The notes under the pieces: model-generated
Databases searched by the model: none
What the model saw: the letters and a program-made list of their open reading frames with translations, nothing else
Told to the model about the DNA's origin: nothing
Assembly (NCBI GenBank): GCA_022457155.1
Contig: JAJGOT010000562.1
Span: forward strand, 469,453-533,452
DNA: 64,000 nucleotides
Direction of reading: 5' to 3'
Source of the DNA: Cladopsammia gracilis
Lineage: Eukaryota; Cnidaria; Anthozoa; Scleractinia; Dendrophylliidae
In this document: piece after piece, positions 54,927 to 64,000 of the stretch
Layout: every line of letters starts with the position of its first letter
Position numbering within the stretch: the stretch's first letter is position 1
Translations under genes and position numbers: made by a program

Positions 54927-56510
54927 AAGTGAAACCGGGAATAATATATTATAATTAATTACTCATGCGCGTAGCGGCATGAGTTAAAAAATGGGCTCTG
55001 TTTTTCTTTTTTATTATTATTATTTTTTTTTGGTGTCACGATTTTGCATGCAAATTTATGCACGCATATTTTAAATTGGCACTTCCGGTTCATAGACTTC
55101 CTGTCTAGTGACTTCCGGCTACTCCCACTTCCGGTAAAACAGCGTTACTGAAGTGTCACGACAGCATCTTACATTACTAATGTTCACGTTAGGTACATAT
55201 AAGACGTAGAACAATCACTGGCTTCATTGTGGTACAGCCTTCATTTACAAAACATTCAATAGTAAAGAACGCAGTTTGCAGGAACGATGACTGACTGAAA
55301 GTAGTAACTCTTCTTCATATCGGACATCATCTTATCATGTTTAAAATATATCATAAAACTGTCGTACGCATGCGCATGAGTATAGGCTGCTTGCAGCCTC
55401 TTGTTTAACATATTCCATAGACTATAGTCCAGAAAAGAACTTAAACAACGTTGAAGAAAAATCTGCGCCATTCAAGTAAATCCTGCAAATAAACATGTGT
55501 ACACCACATGGCTTGCTTTTCAAAGGTGCTAATTGTGGTGTTGGGAGGGTTCGTACTAAGTATATAGAGTTTGAGGGGGCAGCAATGTAGTGCGAATCGC
55601 TTTTCTGATGCAGTCACGCAACGTGCGTCAATAAACTTGACCGAATTATCTTTGTGAGAGACCTATTGTTCTTCTGTTGTCTGCTGATTAATAGACTTGT
55701 TGAATCTATTTTCGCCTAGAAATAATAGGGGAACATTTGATTGACAGCAAAATTTGCATCTTCGATCGACGTGTTTCAATGGGCGCAATTCAGTGTAAAG
55801 TTGTGTAATACGGCTGAGTATTTACTGACTAGTAAAAATGCCCAGCTGTATTACACAACTTTTTACTGAATGTTTATTATGCGACAGAAATATTTCCCTG
55901 AAGGCTAAGTTTTTGTAGCTGTTTTTCCTAGGTGCACAGTCAGAAGAGTGTATAACGTGTCATATTTGCACTTGTTTGGTGCATATTTGTGATGTCAAAT
56001 GCTACATGCATGTTGCAAAATAACACCATATACATTGATTTATAATCAGCAGTATTTCAAAAAATACATATTTATTTAAATTTCAATGATAATACATTAA
56101 AAAGACTTTCTGACACAGTAATTGATTTGACAAAATGTAGTGGTCATTATTATAAAACTATTGTCACTTTCCTTATTTTCCCTATAGCATTTCACTCACG
56201 TGGTCTGCAGCTATGCTAATTTATTTGAACAAAACATAATGTTTGCATTAGAAAAGAGTTCAATCCCCACAGGATTAGTTTGGGACACCAATATGGCCGC
56301 CGTTTTATTGTTTTGGGAAACCAACATGGCCGCCGTGACGTGATGTGAAAACACTCTATATCAACCAGTGTACATTCACTTGGAAGATGACAAAGCTTTA
56401 GAAAAGAGTAAGAACATTGTCATGATGCTTACACTCTCTATTCTGTATGATCTGGGGATGATCAAACCGTACATGCACATGTATTAGTATATGTATATAA
56501 CCAATTCACT

Positions 56511-56695
56511 AAGAAGAATGTCCTATCCATCAAGTGTTTATTACTTTAATTTACTATTATTTTGTTTTCATGTTTTTAAGAAAGAAAGAAATCCAGTTTG
56601 CCAATGTTTCAATGTACATGTACCTCAATAGAACCATTTAAAAATTTTTGCAATAATCACTGGGTGGCCTTTTTCGCAGCACCCAAAAATGGCCA
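56511..56695. repeat. Local duplication, copy 1
   Basis: Starts ctaagaagaatgtcctatcc and includes aagaaagaaagaaatccag and gggtggcctttttcgcagca; matches 59,278-59,456. Confidence 0.9.
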
Positions 56696-58956
56696 CAAAC
56701 AGAACCTCAGAAAGCAATGTACCCTGGTTGAGACTGACCCTTTAATGATTTAAAGGGAAGGTCAGATAATTACACTACAATGCTTTTTACAAACAGACAG
56801 TATTATTATTAAATGAAAATATTTTAGTCATTGTAAAAAATTCCATTTACTGTTTCAGTCGTAGAAAATCCACCTTATGCTTATACAGTACTGAATATAC
56901 CAAGGGATGCCTCTTCAACAGTCTGTTGAAATAGAAAACGTTTGCACTAATTGTTTATGGCCATACATACAGTTTATGTCACAATGCCACACTACATCAT
57001 GCAACTCAGCCGTGCACAGAGGAAGACAACTAACCACATCAAGGGTTGGTAGCCATTGCATTAACTTTGCTAAATAAAAGTTGGTGTCACCTCCATTTTT
57101 TTGCATTCATTTTCTTTACAATGTTTTTCTTCATTCAAAGGTATAAACAATTTTTATGCAAATTAAAAAAACATGGCTGTCAAAATCTTGTTGCCATGGA
57201 AACATCAAGTCACGTGATCAAAAAATTGTCATATGAAATTGTTGCCAGATAAATTTTAGGAAAAGTCACAAAGTTTGATGGCGTCTGAATACATATGTTT
57301 AAACACTACCCTGAGTTACTTATTACCAAGCTGTAGCAAAATTTTTGGCAATTCCCCTCCCCCCCCCCCACTTCCCAAGGGCCATAAATATTCAGTTTCT
57401 ACTTTTCTTCATTAAGAACCATCTTCCTAAGAACTCATGGATCAAGACGTTTTGGCTAAATGAAATTGGCAATGCAATTACCGTCACTATGCAATGGAAG
57501 AGACAATTTCTTGCAAGTTCCGAGCATGTGTAGTCCATATAATAGGCATAGTACATGTACAGTATAACTAAACAATAGTAATATTCTTAATACTGTGCTG
57601 GAGCAGTCGTACAGTATGCATGTAGAGGCCTAAAATATACATGTAAATCAGTATTTACGATGAAAACATAATATAAACATGCCAAAGTGCACGTAATATA
57701 CAGTAAACCCACAACCAATTATTCTTATTTACATGGAAACTAGTATTTAACAATTTTAAATTAACATACCTTAGAAAGATCACACATTTGTAGTGGGTTT
57801 ACAATGTGGTGTAGACTTTTATGTCCATAATCCATGACAGTACATGTAGAGTGTGTTACGTTTCCTGGGAGAAACAATTTGAATAATATAGCAAGTGAGC
57901 ATCTTGAATTGATTGATAAATTTTTCAGACATAAAAAAAAGGATTAACTGCTGGTATATATGCACCTAGTTCAGCCAAGGGGGGCTGTCACTAAGGGCCA
58001 GGGGCCGGGTATTTCCCCTGGCTACTATAAGCGTGACCCCAGCTACTTCCATGTGAAAATAGATTAGGAAAATAGAACCAAAAGAACTCCTCAGCTGTTA
58101 GAATCCCCACCTACTAATTGCATTTACCCAGCACTTGCATCTCAGTGACAGCCCTGCTTACTGTTTGTAATTGTTATGGTAACATTAAATTATTCTTTCA
58201 CTTTAAGCAAGGTACTGGGGCTTGTAAAAACAGTTTGCAATTTGATTGCCTTTCTACAGGTAAACAAAGAACTAATTGTTTGAGTATGCATATTTTTGTC
58301 TCACTGATCTGATTGGTTGACAATTGAGGCCTCATGATCTCATGGCCTCATGTGTGTTAACTTGAGAAGCAGAAAGAAGAATAACAGCATATAAGTTTTC
58401 AAGACAATGCTTGGCATTCATGGATGGATAGAACTGTTTGATATTGTGTTCACCGCTTATTGCCACATGGGATTTTTGTTCCAGCAAGTTTTGTGTTTAT
58501 AACTTTGCATTTCAGTTAACGATGGTGGTTTCGAGTGTCAGCTACTGAATCTAGTCTTACTTTTTAGACACAATTTTATGTTTCTCTAGAAAAGCACTCA
58601 AAACATTTGGGAATTAAATACTGCAATGGGTTAAAGACAACACAAGTTCAAGATGTGTACAATTATACCATCCAAGTTTCATTGTCACAGCTTTAATACA
58701 GTTGATAGTACATGGGAGGAAAGAGGGAATCCCCTAATGCACAGTCCAGTGAAAGGGCTCTAAGAGCCATGCATCTCATGAATATGAAACAAAGTAGGGA
58801 TACTTTTAGTTGTTCTTGATGTTTTGTAATTTAGCAGTGTCACTGTGGTAATTAACACATCTTAGGATGACAGAAATATCCATTGTGTAAAACGAGACAG
58901 CTGGATGATCTGAGTAAGCAAGCAATGACAGCAATACAGTGACATTTTCCCTAAAT

Positions 58957-59030
58957 GCTACAAATCTATTTGAAATTCAAAGATTGGTTATAATTTTCCA
59001 TACTAAGTTGGAAGTCCAAGAATTGAAGAG
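58957..59030. repeat. Local duplication, short block
   Basis: atgctacaaatc(t/c)atttgaa and ggttataattttccatacta recur directly after the second copy at 59,455-59,530. The later region is thus a joint of two pieces seen separately upstream. Confidence 0.85.
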
Positions 59031-59277
59031 TATTTTTTTTTTATTAAGTATGGAAGGATCATTCTCAGCCATATTTGAAAGTTGATGCAGAGCTGGCTAT
59101 TACATTGCATAGCAACAAATGGCTCAGGAATATGCTGGGTAATTCATGCTGTGTGTTCAGAAAATAGGCACTGGCCTAGTCTGTTTATTCTAACACTTTC
59201 CTCTTACAGTCATGCATTGTCATGTCTGCATGAAAGGAGGCTCAATAAATATTTTAATTCCCACCAGTGAATGATCA

Positions 59278-59530
59278 AACCGCTAAGAAGAATGTCCTAT
59301 CCATCAAGTGTTTATTACTTTAATTTACTATTTGTTTTCATGCCTTTAAGAAAGAAAGAAATCCAGTTTGCCCATGTTTCAATGTACATGTACCTCAATA
59401 GAACCTTAAATTTTTGCACTAATTACTGGGTGGCCTTTTTTGCAGCACCCAAAAATGCTACAAATCCATTTGAAATCCACAGATTGGTTATAATTTTCCA
59501 TACTAAGTTTGAAGTCCAAGAATTGAAGAG
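59278..59530. repeat. Local duplication, composite copy 2
   Basis: 59,278-59,456 matches 56,511-56,695 and 59,455-59,530 matches 58,957-59,030, so an interval between them was deleted in this copy or gained in the other. Confidence 0.85.
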
Positions 59531-59823
59531 CAAACAGATTTTAAAATATTTTAAACATTTTTGCATGACTTAAATTTGCACCAAATCATACAAACTCACA
59601 TGTAACATAAGTTATATAACATCAGCTCACATGTACACTCTGCTATACAAAACTGCATTTGCACTGTACATGTACATGTAACTGGCATACATTACATTGT
59701 GTCTCTTAAGAAATTTAATTATTTCTACCAGCTGCTTCTAAAACATGGTAGAAAGAACTCTGAGTTATAACACATGCTGCAAGATTGGGCATTATTAAAT
59801 AAATAAATTGAAGAACAGATTAT

Positions 59824-60692
59824 GGCTCCATCAATTCCAAGCCCACTCACACCAACATTTCTACATTTCTAAATTCCTAACCCCTAACCCTAACCTAATT
59901 CCAAGCCCACTCACCCCCCCCCCCCCCCCCCCCCCACCACTGGCATTTGTCAGGCATTTTAGAACTTTCCCTTCCCAAGGGTGGGGTATTTACCAAAACA
60001 GGTCAGCCTAGGGGTGGGGCATTGTCAAAACAACCTTTTCTTTCAGATTTTAAAAGTTGACTAGTGCAATGCTTAGTTTTTTATAATTAATTTTTAAATT
60101 TCTTGATTGCCCTCAAAAATACAAAAACTGGGTTGATAAACATTGTTTGGGCCACACACTTTTCAAGTGAACCGGAGCAACAAGCAACAGACTGAACGCA
60201 GGCTAGTGCCTTACCTTTCAAGTGCCACAGAAGATAATACATGTATCACGGTAAATTGTTATGATGTTGAGGTCTTATTTACCAACATTTCTAACTTCCA
60301 ATTCGATCAAGAATTTTAGAGGGCCACATCTGAGTCAAACGTTTTGCGGGAACAATAAATTAAACACAAATATTTAGAACGAATGAGGGAACGGATGTAA
60401 GTAATACTGAGGAAAAATGAAAGAATTTCTAGCATCAATAAAGATCCATTTATTTGTGAACAATTATTGCTGTCACCATTAATTATTGAAATAATTAATT
60501 ATTAAAATAAAATTTTGATCTTGTCCCTCGGCATTTGCACTCTTTCAGAAGCCCCACCATGGGGATTTGTACGTACATGTATAAGCTGACCCCACAGTGA
60601 GGCATTTGCAACATTATTAAAAAAAGACAAATGCCTGATTAATGCCGGGGGGGGGGGGGGAATGAGCGGGTTTGGAATTGATGGAGCAATTA
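59824..60692. mobile_element. Possible TIR element with short ends
   Basis: gctccatcaattccaa(g)cc at the left and gg(t)ttggaattgatggagc at the right, with poly-C (59,915) and poly-G (60,648) in mirrored positions. Weak but symmetric; no ORF. Confidence 0.5.
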
Positions 60693-61457
60693 CCTTTATT
60701 CAACTTGTTCCTTCTTTGAAATGTAAACCACAACATGTAAATGTGACTGTAGTCTACCTTAGGAGAACAAAAATAAACAAAACTTCAAAATAGCAATACA
60801 ACTTACTGTAGTTGATGACAAATTTAATTCTAGAGCATGATGCAAGATGCAGACCCTCAGGTTTTTGTTTTACTTCCACCTCTAATTTCCACTGTCAAAG
60901 ATCTACTGTACATGTACATCTTCGCCTTTGAAATGCAGTGAAACAGGTGAAAAGAAAGGCAATGAAACATCTTTCTAGCTACACGTCATATTTAAAACCT
61001 CTTATAACTTCAAATGTGGACAAAACATGTTGAGAGCAAGCTTAAAACCTTACCGTATACATGTAGCATATGTATTAACTTCGAAAATTACCACGAAAGC
61101 TACTAACGAGCTGATATCAGGGCATAACATGTCAATAATTTTGATAGTCTATAAAAATCATATCTAATGTTATCAGTCATTTACTTTAACCGGGATGCAG
61201 ATAATAGCCGGGAGCCGGGGAAATTACCCGGCTGTGAACTTCATTTTTCCAGCTGTTATAAAATTCATTAATAATTCATAATGAAAACACAAAAGACATG
61301 AATGTTTAATGAAGGTTTGTAAACCCCAATACAGATCAACTGAGTTGATGAATTATTAAACAGTAGCATTAACTTTTGATACAGATCTCTGCTGAGCTAA
61401 TTAGTATGCATTAACTTTTCATACAGATCTGTACTCATTGTTTCATTTCATAAGTCA

Positions 61458-61521
61458 GATAAAATATTCGCGTCCGATCTGTATGGGCGTTTACAATGGC
61501 TCGCCTTCGGCTTGCCATTGT

Positions 61522-61556
<35 letters not shown>

Positions 61557-61557
61557 G
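61458..61557. repeat. Strong hairpin
   Basis: gatctgtatgggcgtttaca and tggc pair with gccattgtaaacgcccatac agatc; the outer gataaaatatt / catattttatc also pair. Confidence 0.9.
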
Positions 61558-62033
61558 ATCACTTAAAGCCTAGTGCAGCTTTAAAAGGACTACATTTTTC
61601 TATTTTTTACCCGTCTGTCAGTTTTATATTCCCGCCAGTTAAAAACTGAATCTACATCCCTGCTTTAAGGTGAGCTTCTGTAATTGTTAAGTGTGCCACG
61701 ATTAACTTTAGTTATTTGCGGGTTGCTAATATATTTTGTTTTATTATTTGAAAATAAATTGTTGTTGTTGTTGTTGTTGTTGTTAAATTGATCGTCGTTG
61801 GCAAACACGGATAAACGAAGCAGGATCGGCTATGTCAAGACTTTATTTTACCGATTTTACACTGTAATTGGAACCTCAAATAAACACAAGCTGAAATGAG
61901 AAACTACTCTTTTCTTCCAATAAAGTGATTCATTTTCATGTCAAATCATTTTACGTCTAATCGTATCAAAAACAAAATTCTCGATTGTGATTGGTTATCC
62001 GCGCGCCTATTTCTTACGTAATAGGCGCGCGGT

Positions 62034-62113
62034 CACGTGGGTGTCCAATTACAGCTGTCCAATTACAACTTTTTGTAATTGGATAGCTGTAATTGGACAC
62101 CTACGTTGCGCGC
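62034..62113. repeat. Strong hairpin
   Basis: gtgtccaattacagctgtcc / ggatagctgtaattggacac with cgcgcg-rich outer arms. Confidence 0.9.
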
Positions 62114-62257
62114 GCGTCAATAAGGTGCACTAAAATGGATTCCTTTTTTCGCTGTTTTCCTCCTGCTTTTATACTGACAAAATATCCTTGATGTTTTGAG
62201 TGCAAGAAACTCCACATAGACTTATTAATCTCGAATTTTGTTATTGATGCGATTAAT

Positions 62258-62343
62258 TAGTAATTGAACTTCGTGTCGTACAATTCTGGGGTAATCGTGC
62301 TCGTAATTTCAAATCGTCCGCGCGCTACGCGCTCGGCCGATTT

Positions 62344-62384
<41 letters not shown>

Positions 62385-62396
62385 AGTCCAATTACT
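62258..62396. repeat. Hairpin MITE
   Basis: tagtaattg, tacaattctggggtaatcg and gtaatttcaaatcg pair with cgatttgaaattac, cgattactccctgaattgta and caattacta around a cgcgcgctacgcgctcgg loop. Confidence 0.85.
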
Positions 62397-62679
62397 ATTA
62401 CTTATCAGTGACTTATGCATCTCAGTTTCATGCTACTTCTTGATCGCCACCTTCTGTCACACTGTGTCATGCTGCTTCTGTGTCCTGTTCTCAAAAAACC
62501 TGATGAAACTCCAGTGCTTATCAATTTTAACAGAATTTAACGGCTTTTTGGGGTCCATCAAGCACTGAACAAACCACTGTTTATCTTGGTTTATCATTTG
62601 TTAAGTGATTATTCGATTCTACATTGAATAACAAACCACTTGGTTGCTCAGTTTTTTATGTAAGTTTATTGCGTTAAGC

Positions 62680-62750
62680 CCCGGCTACACGTTCTAACAT
62701 TGTTATATAACATTTTTTTGGTTCAACAATGTTAGAACGTGTAGCCGGCA
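62680..62750. repeat. Strong hairpin
   Basis: ccggctacacgttctaacat...tgtt pairs with aacaatgttagaacgtgtag ccgg. Confidence 0.9.
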
Positions 62751-64000
62751 TGTTAGATGACGTTTATCTAACATTTTTTGTTAGAAGAATGTTTTGATTT
62801 CGATCAAACACGGTTTACGCTTCCATAGAAAAGTCGTTCGAGCTATTATTAGTTTGGTTAATTTCGTAGCTAAAGCCATGAAAATCTTGTGATTATCGAC
62901 TTTTATCGACAAATTAAACCTGTCGATTGACAATTGTCGACAAATATCGAGTACTGTCGACTTATCGACTACGTTTTCGATGATCGATTTTGATCGACAT
63001 GTTACGCCTTGTGATATTTAATTTTTTTTCAGCGCTCAGAGTCGCAGACTTTTGCCAATCTGTTTGCCAAATTAAAGAAATATTAATACCAAATGAAGAA
63101 TTATCAGGTTATTATCTTTACTTCTATACGATTTTCTGCGCCGTGGCTCAACAACGATCGATGAACAAAATTTAACACAAAGGCGCCGATAAATTAAGCT
63201 TAACAAAATAAACGCTTTAACAATAATTTTAAACTAGTTAGATGTGCACAATATCAAATAGAAACTAATAATCAATCGCCCCAAAAGGTCTAACATAACC
63301 CTGAACCCTGTCCAGTTGGACATTAGGTTGAAAGTTAAACTTACTACATGTAATTTAAAACTCAAATCACTTACCTTTTCCAGCTTTTCTTGTCCTTCTC
63401 AAGTTTTCTCGCGACCGGCACATGACCGGCGAACAAGCAGACTTCTTTGCGCTAAAATGCTTAGTGCATTTAAATCTGCACTAGTTGAGATGTACAGATA
63501 AGTTAATGACTGCCAATGTGTTTGTTTATTTTTCATTTTCATTTATCTTGTTTTGCTTTTTATTTTTACATATTCGCAGTGATGTACTTAAGCTTTGCGA
63601 ATTATGATATATAAATAAATGCAAAGCAATTTCGCCAGCCTTTTGTCACTAAACAGGACTCTGAATCAGTAGTTATGAAAATACATCTTCTAGAGCACCT
63701 CCCAAGGTACTATTTCCACATATTTTTATATTAATTCGCGATATCCAATTTTTTAAAAATCCCCAAAGTATATTTTTCTATGATTTTCTTGCGAATCCCT
63801 GTCATATTTTTTTTTATTTTAAAGGGAAATCAAGACCTGATTAATTCCGTGATCTTTTTGTATTATTAGAATAATTTACCATTTAGAAAAAGTTTTTTTA
63901 AACGTAAATAATCATAAGTTGTACGGTAGATCTTGTTTGTTAAGAAGTTTTTCTATTTAATTAAGTGAAAAAAATATCACTGTAATTTGTAACACAATAA

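Larger units (their letters stand above)
54926..59270. other. Non-coding DNA, no gene seen
   Basis: AT-rich. Short frames look random. It includes a gtgtaatacggctgag / agctgtattacac hairpin (55,800-55,870), the block at 56,511 that recurs at 59,278, and a cccctccccccccccc tract near 57,355. Confidence 0.4.
60693..64000. other. Non-coding DNA rich in hairpins, no gene seen
   Basis: Apart from the hairpins listed, there is a (GTT)n tract (61,760-61,784) and a tcgac/gtcga-rich patch (62,900-63,000). No exon of the LRR gene could be recognised. Confidence 0.4.

Noticed and set aside
54966..56500. Hidden LRR exon or other gene downstream of 53.3 kb
   Set aside because: I looked for the NxLxxLPxxxF pattern followed by CT|GTAAGT and found none; short frames have no recognisable motif.
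59874..59905. Telomere-like cctaacccctaaccctaacc
   Set aside because: Only about three hexamer-like units in a transposon-like context; not an internal telomere array.

Overview
The window joins two different kinds of DNA. Bases 1 to about 12,327 are a gene-dense, almost intron-free block that reads as most of an endogenous Maverick/Polinton-type virus of the adintovirus kind. Everything to the right is gene-poor, repeat-rich, intron-rich animal DNA. Its leucine-rich-repeat exons, abundant MITE and fold-back elements, Penelope-like fragment and adintovirus content suggest an invertebrate, most plausibly a cnidarian such as an anthozoan. That placement is inference, not proof.

Virus block. 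Left to right: an unknown acidic protein cut by the window edge (+); then, on the minus strand, a small membrane protein, a trimeric-fibre-like protein and a FtsK/HerA-type packaging ATPase. A 66-bp divergent promoter region follows. Then on the plus strand come a PPxY-containing virion protein, the minor capsid (penton) protein, a small basic protein, the major capsid protein, a hydrophobic/basic core-like protein, an adenain-like protease, a zinc-ribbon plus phospholipase A2 protein, and a chromodomain integrase. Next are three 40-bp repeats carrying an 18-bp palindrome, a minus-strand gene resembling poxvirus-type late transcription factor VLTF3, and a complex inverted-repeat terminus. DNA polymerase B and the left terminus are not in the window and are expected to the left. 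Several genes carry single lesions: a nonsense codon and a frameshift in the major capsid gene, and frameshifts in the penton, fibre, PLA2 and integrase genes. The copy therefore looks inactive as sequenced, unless the indels are assembly errors. Seven virion genes start with the same TAAA|ATG context, which resembles the poxvirus late-promoter motif, in an element that also encodes a VLTF3-like protein. This is the most interesting signal here.

12.3-22.6 kb: repeats, then a divergent gene pair sharing an 84-bp start-to-start gap. The minus-strand partner (about 20.5 to 14.8 kb) is a multi-exon, heavily disabled gene, probably transposon-derived, whose C-terminal exons look like a ubiquitin-protease-type cysteine peptidase. 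The plus-strand partner (20.6-22.6 kb) encodes a SAM-like domain and an acidic, repetitive tail.

25.5-53.3 kb: a host gene on the plus strand built from very small exons. Thirteen exons are exactly 72 nt, each encoding one 24-residue leucine-rich repeat with phase-2 introns. One further exon is 90 nt and at least two exon copies are dead. The introns are full of non-autonomous transposons: a 2.6-kb element with 0.9-kb inverted arms and a 9-bp target duplication, a 1.65-kb near-perfect palindrome in TTAA, two copies of a piggyBac-like MITE, and others.

53.3-64 kb: a Penelope-like GIY-YIG endonuclease fragment, microsatellites, hairpin MITEs and local duplications. No further gene could be supported there.
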